This document shows, piece by piece, positions 46,101-57,008 of a stretch of DNA of 64,000 nt (position 1 is its first letter; each line of letters begins with the position of its first letter). Source of the stretch: Coffea arabica. Taxonomy: Eukaryota; Streptophyta; Magnoliopsida; Gentianales; Rubiaceae. Under the pieces are notes generated by a model. That model saw only the letters and a list, made by a program, of their open reading frames with translations, was not told where the DNA came from and did not search any database. The translations under genes and the position numbers were made by a program. The DNA is taken from positions 38,588,287 through 38,652,286 of the forward strand of contig NC_092326.1 of the NCBI RefSeq assembly GCF_036785885.1, read 5' to 3'.

Positions 46101-46684
46101 AAAAAAATAATAATAAAAAAAAGAAAAAAAAAAGAGAAGAAAAGAAAGTAAAAAATTATTCTACTCCAATGATTTTTGTACCGAGTAACCGGGGGTTGGC
46201 ATCTACAAATGTCGATTTTCGCGTAAAAAGGTACTTGAATTAAGAGTATGCATAGCAACTTGAATAAGTGAAATGTTGAGTAACCGGGGATCTTCACCTA
46301 AAAGTGTCGATTTTCGCGTAAAAAGGCATTCTCACTATTTAAGTAAAATTTGTATGAATAAATCCCTCTTAGTTATAGAATTTTGAGAAAAAGATGATTA
46401 TAGGAGGAGGAAGACTATAAATTGACTATGTGATTTGCTTATTTGTGAAATTAAGTTAGGGTAAGAGATTAAGTTTAACTTGTTGAATTTAGGGTATAAT
46501 TATCTTTCCTTTATTTGATATTATGAGTATTTAGTGTAATTTGAACAATTGTATAATGATTATTTTCCAAGTCTTGAGGAATTAAATTGGACAAAGTGCA
46601 TATATTGTTTCACCTCTTGAATCATTGCAGTCGATTATGTGTGAATTGCTTGAGGACAAGCAAAGATTTAAGTGTGGGGGAGTT
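43146..46684 (+). repeat. Non-coding internal region of the nested element
   Basis: Holds GCGCTTATTGGGAGGCAACC followed by CAATG (43185-43209), a perfect 18-bp palindrome GGATCCGAGCTCGGATCC (43526-43543), an array of ATCCGGCC words (43968-44190), a first purine-tract-like TTAAGTGTGGGGGAGG (45540-45555), two copies of a GAGTAACCGGGG...TCGATTTTCGCG unit (46183-46231, 46274-46326), and the polypurine tract (46670-46682). Open frames on the minus strand at 43875-44303 come from the repeat and are not genes. Confidence 0.8.
46670..46682 (+). other. Polypurine tract of the nested element
   Basis: AAGTGTGGGGGAG just before the 3' LTR. Confidence 0.75.
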
Positions 46685-48476
46685 TGATAAGTGACTAATT
46701 TACGTAATAATTGTATGACATTTTATATTATTTTTAGTCACTTTGGTTATATTATTGGAAGAATATGAATCATTTTGGCTATAATTGGTGAAAAATGCTT
46801 TTAAGTGATTAAATGAGGTTTTTATCACTTTTTACTTGGATTTTGTGTATTTTGACAGTTTTGACACATTTTCGTATTTCGGCTATAACGTGAGCTACAA
46901 TGATCGGATTAACATGATTCTTGAACCAATTTGAAGATAAGAGATAGATCTACAACTTTGGTGAAGACATCTAAATCCAGTTTGAAGGTTTTCCAGGTCA
47001 AAATGCTGAATTACAATAGCAAATTTCTACTGGTCGAAACTGGAACAGGGCAATGAGCAGGTAAGGGTATTTCGGTCATTTCTCAGCCTACACAGATCCA
47101 AATGAGGTGATTCTTGATGCATTGGAAAGCTAACTCAAAGAGCTACAAGTTTTATGTTTTGGTCAAGAGCTAAATCAGCTTTTATCATCAAGAAAAGTTC
47201 AGTTGAAGTTGAGTCAAAATCGGAACAGAGCTGGAAATTGAACCAGAAGTGACCAAATGGTCACTGTAGCAATCCGGCCGGAATTTGGCCGGATTTGTGG
47301 CCGGATTCCTGGCCGGATTGTGGTCAGAAAAGGCTGCTTTGTACGCGTAAAACTCAATTTCACCTCCACCAACTCACATGTGATGCTATACATGTGAGAA
47401 ACATTCCCAGCTGTAAAAGGGAGATGTAATCCTCATTTCTTGACCATATTTCATCATAAAATAGCCAAGATTGCAAGATTGAAGGGGATCCAATAATAGA
47501 GAGCAAAAAGGAGATGGAGTTCATAGCAGAAAAATAGGGAGGACATACGGGAGAGAACTTGAAGTGTAGAAATGTAGTTCTTTCATTTCCTTAGTGTAGG
47601 ATAGTGTAGTAAGTGTAGTTAATCCATTCTTGTATAATAGCTAGATTAGGATGAAGATGGAGATAAAGAAGGATTAGTTGAAGCTCAAGTGACATGGGTT
47701 ATCTCTACTCCAATTCTTTATCTTTTGTATTGGATTCTTAACTATGGTTATAATGCAAGTTCTGGAATTTATGTTTATTATTTGTTTCTAAAGTTTATGC
47801 CTTGGGTTTGGTTGAACTTCCTATGATTGTTAGTGTTTATTATTTGGCTATTTGATTGCTAGTATTTGAGCAAGTTATTTAGCACTTTAGCTCTTTAAAT
47901 CATGATTAATCTGGTACCATTAATTGTGATTATCTAAGGTGTTATTTCTGCAATGAAAATTGAGATTTAACATTAGTTCAATAAGTGCTAAACATGGGGA
48001 GTACACTCACGAGAGTAGAGGTGCACCTATGGGGTTTTGGTGATTAATTTCATGTAATTTCATTGAAAAAATAAACTTGTAGCTAATTTCATAACCATGA
48101 GAATAGGTATGGATTAGTTATGAGTATAATTGATTCACTACGAAAGTAGGATTCAAATGCATAAGGAAATTACACCATAACTAGCTTAGATGTAGTACTC
48201 AATGATCCAAAAATAGCACTTGCATGAGTAGTTAGTGATACCACAACCTAAGGAGCTTTCATTTGTTATTTTCTTGCATAAGTTCAGTAGGTTTTACTTG
48301 TTATAATTTATTGATAGTCTAAATAATAGAGAAGTTTTAGTAATACCGGTAATTATTCACTCTTCCCTGTGGGATCGACCCGATATATACCCTAAACTAC
48401 TAGTTGATCTGTATACTTGCAGTGAACGGGTGTAATTCGGTATTTTTTAGCTTGCACGTATGTAAAATACCCGTCA
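46685..48476 (+). repeat. 3' LTR of the nested element
   Basis: Same ends as the 5' LTR; followed by CACTC. Confidence 0.95.
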
Positions 48477-48481
48477 CACTC

Positions 48482-51400
48482 CGAGCTGTCTGTTCGACCT
48501 TACACCTCAGCATGAAGTTTCCAACGCCCGATGGAGTGGCCGAGGTGCTGGGAGACCCGGAGATAGTTCGGGCCTGTTATATCGCAACTCTCAAGGATAA
48601 GGAGAAGCTGGTGGCCCAGGCAGCCTATCTGGAACCATGGGAGCCTGCTGAAAAGGAGAAGAGGTTGGAAACGGACGAGAGTCTGGTTGGATTGCCCATC
48701 TGCCCCGAACGACCCGACCGTGTGGTTAAGGCCGGGTCTGGCCTAAACGAGCTAACACGGAGAGCTCTGGAGTCTCTCCTGGAAGAATACGCCGAGATTT
48801 TTGCTTGGAGTGCTGACGACATGCCCGAAGTTCCTCCCGAACTGGCAGTTCATAAGTTGCACGTGGACTCGAACATCCGGCCAGTGAAGCAAAAGAAGAG
48901 AAACTTCGCGCCCGAACGCAACGAGGTCGTTAAAGAGGAGGTAGGCAAGCTGTTAGAGGCCAAAATTGTGAAGGAGGTCTACTATCCGACCTGGCTAGCC
49001 AACCCTGTGCTGGTCAAAAAGGAGGACAGGGTTTGGCGGATGTGCGTGGATTTCACCGACCTAAATAAAGCTTGTCCGAAGGATTGTTACCCTCCCCTTG
49101 CATCAACCAGCTGGTAGATTCGACTACCGGATACGAGATTTTTTGCTTTTTGGATGCCTTCAAAGGGTATCACCAGATAGCCCTGGATGAGGAGGATCAA
49201 GAGAAGACTGCCTTCATCACCGAGTACGGCACGTACTGTTATACCGCCATGCCATTTGGGTTAAAGAATGCCGGCGCGACCTATCAGCGGCTGGTCAACA
49301 AGCTGTTCAGAAAACTGATCGGCCGAAACATGGAGGTATACGTAGATGACATGCTGGTGAAAAGCCGGACTCAGGAGCAGTTCATCAACAACCTCAGGGA
49401 GATCTTTAGCCTCCTACGGAGCTCGCTGATGCGGCTGAATCCCAAGAAGTGCACTTTCGGGGTTCGATCGGGCAAGTTCCTTGGGTACATGATATCCAAG
49501 GACGAAGTAAGAGCTAATCCCGACAAGGTAAAGGCTATCATGGACATGGCTCCTCTCCGAAACATAAAAGAAGTCCAGCGGCTAGCTGGCAGGATGGCGG
49601 CCCTAAACAGGTTCTTGTCGAAGTCTGCAGTTCGGGGTTTCCCTTTCTTCAAAGCCTTGCGAAGAGGTCCCCAATTTGAATGGACCCCCGAGTGCCAGCG
49701 AGCGTTTGACGAACTAAAAATCCACATCGCTCAGTTGCCAGCCTGAACCTCTCCCACGCAAGGAGAAACCTTATTTATCTATCTGGCAGTAGGGGAGGAG
49801 GCAGTCAGTGCGGTGCTAGTTCGGGAAGAGGGCAAAATCCAGAGGCCTGTATACTATGTCAGCCGAGCTCTGCAGGGCGCGGAGCCAAGGTATACCTCGA
49901 TTGAGCGGTATGTTCTGGCATTAGTTCACGCGGCCCGAAAGCTCAGGTCGTATTTTCAAACTCACCCCGTGGTAGTAATGACCGATCAGCCTCTCAAGCA
50001 AATTCTTTCAAAGCCTGAGGCATCGGGAAGAATGGTGAGGTGGGCCGTGGAACTGTCCGAGTACGACCTCAGCTTCCAACCCCGCACGGCCATTAAGGCC
50101 CAAGCATTGGCAGATTTCATAGCCGAAGGAGTCTCCTTCGGACAGCAGGAATCGCAGGACGAGCTGACCAGAGACACAGCTAAGGCCGAGCGGGCCGGAG
50201 AAGCTGCCGAGGTCGCGCAGGCCGCCAAGTCCGAACTGATCCAAGACGCAGCTGAGACCAGGCAGGCCGGAGAAGCTGCCGAGGTCACGCAAGCCACTAA
50301 GACTTCCAAGGCCGAACAGACCATAGACGCAGCCGAGGCCAAGCAGGGCGGAGAGCCTGCCGAGGTGATACAGGCCACAAAGGAAGCCAAGGCCGAGCTG
50401 ATCGGAAACACAGCGGAGGCCGAACAGGCCAGAAATGCTGTGGAGGCCGAACAAGCCAGAAATGCTGTGGAGGTCGAACAGGCCGCCGGAAAGGTAGGTC
50501 AGTCCATTCCGACCTGGACACTGTTCGTGGATAGGTCGTCGAGCAAGGAAAGATGCGGAGCGGGACTTCTATTGACCAGCCCCATGGGGGATGAATTGGC
50601 CTACGCCCTGAGATTTGATTTCAGGGCCTCCAACAACGAGTCCGAATACGAGACCCTGGTCGCGGGGATGATGATAGCTCGAAAGTTGGGGGCCGAATCA
50701 ATAGAAGTCTACAGCGACTCGCAACTGATAGTAAATCAAGTAGGGGGAAGTTATGAAGTTAAAGAGGAGCCACTAAGAAAGTACGTCGCCAAAGTGCATG
50801 AGTTGAGAGCTCAGTTCAAACTGTTCACGCTCAAGCAGGTCCCGCGAAACCGAAATAAGAGGGCAGACGCACTGTCCAAGCTAGCCTCCACCTCAGTGGG
50901 CACGTTGAACAAAGAGGTCTTGATGGAGGTCGTCAGGAATCGGGCGTATGATCAGGTAGACGCGGCCGTTATTCAAGTAATGAGCTCATGGATGGATCCC
51001 ATCGTGTGGTACTTAGCTAAAGGACTCAAGCCGGGTGGAGGCACGTAGGGTCCTCCTCAAGTCACGGGGATACGAGCTCTCGGGTGGGGTACTTTACAAG
51101 AAATCCTACCTGCGTCCATGGCTGAGGTGCATAACTCCGGAGGAGGGAGACTACATCCTGCGTGAGCTGCATGAGGGTATCTGTGGGAACCACGTCGGTC
51201 CGAGGGTTTTGGCCAAAAAAGGAATGCTGTCTGGATATTACTGGCCCACCATCTTCCTGGACTCGGCCGAGCTGGTAGCACGGTGCAAGTCATGCCAACT
51301 CCATGCTCCGATCCATCATGCCCCAACTCAGGAGATGATCCATCTTTAGAGCCCTTGGCCCTTCTTCTAATGGGAGATAGACCTATTGGGTCCGTTTCCC

Positions 51401-52210
51401 CGAGCTCCTGGGGGCTATGAACACGTAGTGGTGGCTGTGGATTATTTCACCAAGTGGGTGGAGGCCGAGCCCCTAGCCACCATTAGCAGCAGATCAGTCC
51501 AGAATTTTCTTTGGAGAAACATCGTCTGTCGATTTGGTATACTTCGGGTCCTGGTCTCAGACAACGGACGACAGTTCGCTGACAGTTCTCTCCAAGGCTG
51601 GTGCGCGGAGCTTGGAATCCGGCAGCACTTCACCTCGGTAGGTCATCCTCAAGCCAATGGACAGGTCGAGAACGTCAACAGGACAATCCTGCACGGCTTG
51701 AAGATGCGAATGGAGTCCGCCCGAACTGGGTGGCTGGACGAGCTGCCTACCATACTGTGGGCTTACCGAACCACTCCCCGAACTGCCACCCAGGAGATTC
51801 CTTTCGCTCTTACCTACGGGGCAGAGGCTGTGATTCCTGCCGAGATAGGTGTCCCTTCAGACAGAGTCCAGAATTTCATAGCTCTGGACAATGAGGACGA
51901 GCTACGTCTTAACTTGGATCTGCTAGAGGGAAGGAGAGAAGAAGCGGCCATACGTATGGCTAAGTACAAAGGACAGATCGCGCGACACTACAATGCTAGG
52001 GTAAGGCCTCTATCCTTCAAACCAGGAGACCTGGTCTTGAGGAAGAATAGCGTGAGTCGGCTTCAAGGCACGGGCAAGTTGGGCCCAAATTGGGAAGGTC
52101 CCTATGTGGTGAAAGAGGCAAATCGAGCTGGATACTGCAAGTTAACCCACCTCAGCGGGGAGGAGGTCCCGCGTACCTGGCACAATTCCAACTTGAGGAT
52201 TTTCCATTAA
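48482..52210 (+). pseudogene. Tat element pol, 3' part (RT, RNase H, aRNase H, integrase)
   Basis: Continues the protease frame. RT runs from VDSNIRPVKQKKRNF through MPFGLKNAGATYQ and catalytic VYVDDMLVKS (about 49340); RNase H follows (VYYVSRALQGAEPRYTSIER), then a Glu/Ala-rich repetitive linker (50140-50500), an archaeal-type RNase H (TLFVDRSSSKERCGAG, YSDSQLIVNQV), the integrase zinc part and core (IDLLGPFP, LVSDNGRQF, GQVENVNRT) and a C-terminal SH3-like part. Breaks: a frameshift near 49095, TGA at 49744-49746, a frameshift near 51035, TAG at 51347-51349 and TAA at 51368-51370. It cannot make enzymes. Confidence 0.9.
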
Positions 52211-52514
52211 GCTCGCACATGACAGCTCGTTTCAAGGTCAAGACTTTTTATCGATGTATTTGGTTAATAAATTATTTTGTCGTAGGGGATAGCTCATTTA
52301 GATCGGCACTAGGCCGAACTGATGTATCCTGAAATTATGACAAGAAATTTTACAAATGCGACTAAGTATGAAACAAAGGAAAGGTTCTTCATTCCATTCA
52401 ATAAAACTGTACAAGAAGCCGAGCTCGTACAAAAGGAACTAAGCCAAGAAATGGCAGAGCTCATACAAAACGAACTGCCTACTGACAGTTCGGATTCTAC
52501 TCTAAGGCCCTACT

Positions 52515-54621
52515 CTAGTTCTCCCCCTCTTCCTCCTCTTGTTCGGATTCGGGGGTGGTCACTGGCAGTTGGGGGTCAGGAACTAGGTCGGCCAGCTTTC
52601 GCCCGCGCGAGTAACCCTTCACCAGGCGGTCAATCTGTTCCATAGCCTGGGGGTTGTAGCCGGGAAACTTCTCCAGGTCGAAGCCGGGTAGGCCCAACTC
52701 TTGCACTTTCTTCAGGGCCTGGGAATAGCCATGTTGCAGCATGGGTGTATTCAGGATTGCCAGGTCGTTCGTGAAGTCCTCCGACCTAAGGAAGGTCCGT
52801 ACACCCTCGTGACGTCCTTCGGCCCTAGCCGCATCTACCTGAGTAAATAGCTCGGCACTCTTTTGCTGCTCCTCTTTCAGCTGAGAGGTCAGCTCGGAAT
52901 TCTTCTTCAGCTCCAGCTCGAAGTTTGAATGGACTTGTGCGAGCTGCTTCTTCAGGCCCTCCGCTTCGGCCACAGCTGCTTCGTTCTGGCTGAGCAGTTT
53001 CTCGTTGGCCGCTTTCGTTTCGCTCATCAGGGGGAGCAGGCTCTCGTAGCGTTTGGCCAGCTCGGACCCAACCACGTTCGTCTGAGCCGTGCCTGTGTAG
53101 TAATAGTCAAGGAGGTCGGACGAATCCATGGCCTTAACCAAGTTGTAGTCCCGTGGGAGGATGGCCCCACGAGCGAGCTCCTGGGCCACATCGGGGAATT
53201 GTGCTCGGTCATTTATGGATAGCTTCCACTGAGGGCAGAAGTGCATGGGGTGTTGGTGCGTAACCAGCCGAGTCTGGGGGTCGAAGAGTAGGGTAGAGCT
53301 CTGGCGCTGCCACAAATTAGGGGGAGCTTCAGCCCGGGCCTGTTCCTCGGCGGTGTTCACGCCGTAGTGGCCGCCTTGAGCAGGCTCAGGCGTTGGCCTC
53401 TCCTCCCGAGCTGGAGACGAGGTCGTTTCCACCCTCGCTCTCTTGGCAGTGGTCTTCTTCTTCTTCTTTTTCTTCTCAACAGCCTTGGAGGACTGGGCAA
53501 GAGCCGGCTGAGGTGTTGGGACTGGCGACGAGCTGGCTGGGATGGCTGAGGGGGTCTGAGTGGCAGCGCCCGGACTGCTGGTGCCACCGATGGTCAGCAG
53601 TTGTGAAAACCTCTTCACTGCACAAATATAAGTCCAGGAGGTCAGTGGTCGTATGCTTTAAAAAAAAAAGAAAAAAAAAAGAAAATGGAAGTGCAAGATG
53701 ATTACAGGTGGTCAGCTCATTTGGGGAGAGGGGTCTGCTCTCCGGGGAGGGATCCGAGGGGCTAGCTCGGATCAGTCCCGTTACCCAAAGCAGGTCATTG
53801 CTGAACTCTTTCACGTCCATCTTCACGTCCGAACTGAGTAGGCGGCTAAGCTCGGACACTAGGAGCAGGGGCGGAAGGGGATCTGAGACTTGAGTCTCTG
53901 CTCTCCAGGTTAGGGGAGGAAAACCTAGGTTCTTCACGAAAAAGAACTGAGGCTTCCAGTCCTTGATAGAGGAAGGTGCCCCCGTGAACAGCTCGCGGGT
54001 GGGGGTTTTCGCTCCACTTCGGTGGGCAAAGTAGAACCACCCAGGCACCTTTCTGCTGATTTTCTTCTGGAAAAAGCCTATGATGGAGCGAACAGCATTG
54101 GGAATAACCTGAGTTATGCGGATACCCCAGAAGGTGAGGATAAAGAAGAGGAAATTGGGGATAGGCAGGCGGAGACTAGCCATCAGTTGGTCCCTGTAGA
54201 TCGCCACGAAACCGGGAGGAGGTCGGCTGGCGACCTCCTCCGGACGGGCTGCCCTAGGCTCGAATTGGGCTGGGATTTCATATTTTTCCGCCAGCTCGTC
54301 AACATCTTTTTGCTCCAGGGCTGGGGGAATAGTGTCGACCTCCCCAAAGTCGCCACTTGGCCCCCTCAAGGTCCCTACTGCCGTCTGATCTGGAGCTGCC
54401 TGTTCAACAGCTCCGACTAGAGGTTGGGCAGGTCGCTCGACCGGGCTCATTATTCTAACAGGAGACAAGACGGGAGAGGCTATGAGTTCTGGCCCAAATG
54501 AAATAGAAGGAGAAGAGCTAAAGGAATCTGAAGAGCTGCTATCTACGAGTATGGGGCTAGCTGTTCTATGCCTAGGGGCTGAATTGGTGACGTCAGAACT
54601 ATCGGAACTATAAGAAGACAT
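52515..54621 (-). CDS. Antisense accessory gene of the Tat element, two exons, intact
   Basis: Exon 1 54621-53706 and exon 2 53617-52515 join across an 88-bp GT-AG intron with a strong pyrimidine tract, giving one frame of 672 residues from ATG 54621. The N-terminal part is Ser/Pro-rich; about residues 110-270 resemble the 'putative gypsy-type transposon' domain (FVAIYRDQLMASLRLPIP, NAVRSIIGFF). Exon 2 has a Lys-rich nuclear-signal-like KKKKKKKTTAKRARVE, then a long coiled coil (ETKAANEKLLSQNEA..QLKEEQQKSAEL) and an acidic end. Such antisense ORFs are known in Tat elements (Grande, Retand) and their role is unknown. It has no stops, unlike gag-pol on the other strand. The splice sites are inferred. 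Confidence 0.72.
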
Positions 54622-54824
54622 AAAAAGGAAAGGGGAACTTACTGGTGAAAGGAGGAGATCGGATGAAGGGCTGATCTAAGGAGTGCGCGAACTGACTCTG
54701 GGCTCTTAAAGCAGGGCGACCCGACGTGATCTTGAGGAAAAAAGGAAGAAGCGGCGAACTAGGGATTGAAGGAGCGAACTGATAAAGTGAAGGAGGAGGA
54801 GTGAAAATGACGCCCAAGAGGCCT

Positions 54825-55055
54825 ATTTACAGGTGATCCTCAGGGCGGGAAAAACGAAGGGGCGCGCATTTATTCGAACCGTTCCTAACCGCCATAACTG
54901 ATCGAGGCGACGGTTGAGGTGACAGACACGAACTGATGCGACGGTTGCTTGCACCACTCCCAGACGGGGGCCCCACGTCGAGCTGACACGGCGCCCTGCA
55001 ATTCGGCCTAGATTCAAGCGCACGATCGATGACTCTAGACTAGAGGGGGGGCTAG
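54825..55055 (+). other. 3' untranslated part and polypurine tract of the Tat element
   Basis: Ends in AGAGGGGGGG (55042-55051), four bases before the 3' LTR. Confidence 0.7.
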
Positions 55056-55493
55056 TGTAGTGGGGCCCATGTGCACATCGGCCTGGCCCGCGAGCTCGGA
55101 CAGGAGGAGGGGCTCGGCCCTGCAGGTCAGCTCGGAGGCCCATGAGGGTACGGCCTCCCCGAGCGGATGGGCCGCATGGGCTGCAGAGTCCAAGCTCGTC
55201 GTAACTGGATCGTGGAGCCCTAGGGAGAGTTCTTCTCCAACAAGGACTCCATGTTTTACTAGGAAACTACTACCTATGGCCCTATAAATACCACGCGTGG
55301 GGAAAACACAAGGTACGCCATTCTTAGCACAAAGAGTATATTGCTTTTATTTCCGAAATCTCTTCTGACTTGGTCGTCAGAGTTGCTCCAGAGGAATTAG
55401 CCTCGCAGCTCGTTCACATACAGGTCGGACGCCTCACCAGCTCACTCTCCAGGCCACAGCCCAGCTCGGATCTTCACTTCGGCAGTCGCATCA
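55056..55493 (+). repeat. 3' LTR of the Tat element
   Basis: 438 bp; about 14 substitutions and one indel against the 5' LTR; ends GTCGCATCA before ATTTG (55494-55498). Confidence 0.95.
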
Positions 55494-55498
55494 ATTTG

Positions 55499-55950
55499 TT
55501 TCTTGGCCTTGCTCTCCTCATTGTTTTCACGACTGCTATTACCCCGTCCACCGTCGCACTTGACACGATTGCATTACCTGTAGCTTCAGCTACGATTTTT
55601 GGTCGCTTGTATTGCACTAATACGGGGAATCTTTTACCTATTGGCATTACTCCTCCTCTATCTGGAGCCAATGTCTCGATCACTCGCAATCTTGCTGGTA
55701 CCAGTACCACTACCATTGCCAGTACTGTGGCAACTACAGCCACAAATGCCAATGGGTTCTTCAAACTCACCCTATAAGGAGCTCAACCGACAACGGCTCT
55801 GGTGTCACGGCCGCGACCACATTTCTTTCCACTTGCTCAGTCGCTGTCCGGCTTCCAATCGGACAATGGTCAGCTCTGCCACGGGGTGGGCTCCTCAGAG
55901 CACCCATTTCACCCGTTGCTATCTCCCCTTCGGCAGATGCTATTGCTTAA
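55499..55950 (+). pseudogene. Phylloplanin-like copy 2, main part (3' piece)
   Basis: Continues the nine-codon piece at 37619-37645: a hydrophobic signal segment (FLGLALLIVFTTAIT), then GRLYCTNTGN, GANVSITRN and TNANGFFKLT. The frame meets TAA at 55775-55777; in the next frame it goes on as DNGSGVTAATTF, LSTCSVAVRLPIG, LLRAPISPVA to a stop at 55948-55950. One base lost or gained near 55770 explains this. Two Cys kept in copy 1 are replaced (SITRN for ATCNLS; GQWSALP for PQCSALP), so two disulfides would be missing. The breakpoint differs from that of copy 1, so the copies decayed independently. Confidence 0.82.
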
Positions 55951-57008
55951 CACTGATGTAATTTGTTACAAAGCTTACAGACAAGGAAATCGAATTAACC
56001 AAGGGGAATGTAAGTAAGTTATTGTTGTACTAATAATATATTGTACTAAAATTATATTTCAGAGTAGGTATTTTTTACCACATAAATATATGTGGGAAGA
56101 GAGAATATAATCATATATACAGACAAAAATTTAACCAAATTTTATTTATTTATAACTCCACAAAAAATAATGAACAATTCGTAGGCTTTCTTTTTTAGCT
56201 CACGGAGTTTCACAGTTTCCTCCAAAAAAAAAAAACTATTCAGCTTTTAACTTTCAAGAAACATAGCTCCACACGCCAAATTATATCAACCAGTGGATAT
56301 ACTAGAACTTCCTGGTTTGAATTAATTAAAAGGCAACTACCAAAATAAACAGGAACATGGGCTATGATCCCATGTACTCAGCAAAATAAACCCAATCACG
56401 CAACCACTAACAATAAATATGTAACTTAATTTGATAAATTAATTTAGATTGGTTTAAATATGTAATTTAATAATGTCTTACTTTAGATTAATCTTTTCAT
56501 TCCATCGAAAATTCTCTTCTAGATGATATGCGATTGCATCTTAGTTAGAAAAACGATCGAGTTGAAACTAAGACTGAGAAAATAGTTAGAAAATATGAGC
56601 TTAGACTTTCTCCCCCCGCCCCTAATACATTAATAACTGATCTTATTTGAAGTTCCATGAAGTAAAGCTAACTGAAATTTACTCACGAACTTCTTTGAAT
56701 GTCTATGTGAACTAACTGCGATCAAAATCTAATTAGCTTTAGTTGCATTCTTCGTTCTTCACTTTCACAAAACTCTTTGAGAATGATATAATGGAGAAGG
56801 CTCGCATGACATGGTGTAAAATAGAGCAAATTGTTGTAGGGAAGTGAAGGCTACAACCTGTATAGCAGTACTAAAATTATTTCACAAAAGAAAATTCTGA
56901 TCTTGTGACTGTAGGAATTACATATAATTCATAAATTTACACAACCGAAATTTTTGCCTTACCAAAAAGGGGGAATGAATCTCTCATTTTGATCTTTTTT
57001 TTTTTTAA
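55951..57008. other. Spacer between phylloplanin-like copy 2 and NLR2
   Basis: AT-rich; probably both 3' UTRs. The part 56770-56870 resembles 16110-16200 and 36640-36670, a duplicated piece of the locus. No gene. Confidence 0.5.

Larger units (their letters stand above)
40090..48476 (+). mobile_element. Non-autonomous Athila-like LTR element (LARD type), nested
   Basis: Two LTRs of about 1.78 kb, an Asp-tRNA primer site, one gag-related frame, no protease, RT, RNase H or integrase, and an exact CACTC duplication (40085-40089, 48477-48481). The LTRs differ at about 18 sites plus a 9-bp indel (1%), so it is younger than its host element. It must have been mobilised by another element's enzymes. 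Confidence 0.93.
37646..55493 (+). mobile_element. Ty3/Gypsy Tat-lineage retrotransposon, interrupted by a second element
   Basis: Outer limits are set by TGTAGTGGGG and GTCGCATCA with ATTTG on both sides. It carries gag, protease, RT, RNase H, an archaeal-type second RNase H, integrase, and an antisense gene between integrase and the 3' LTR; the second RNase H and antisense gene are hallmarks of Tat (Retand/Grande-like). Without the inner element it is about 9.46 kb. The LTRs differ at about 14 sites plus one indel in 437 bp, so it is older than the inner element. Its GC content is clearly above the host flanks. Confidence 0.93.

Noticed and set aside
49986..50521. Minus-strand frames opposite the Tat RNase H linker
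   Set aside because: They are antisense to the Glu/Ala repeat; leucine/glycine-rich by composition only.
55775..55792. Small intron instead of a frameshift in phylloplanin-like copy 2
   Set aside because: The gap between frames is far too short for a plant intron and lacks GT..AG.
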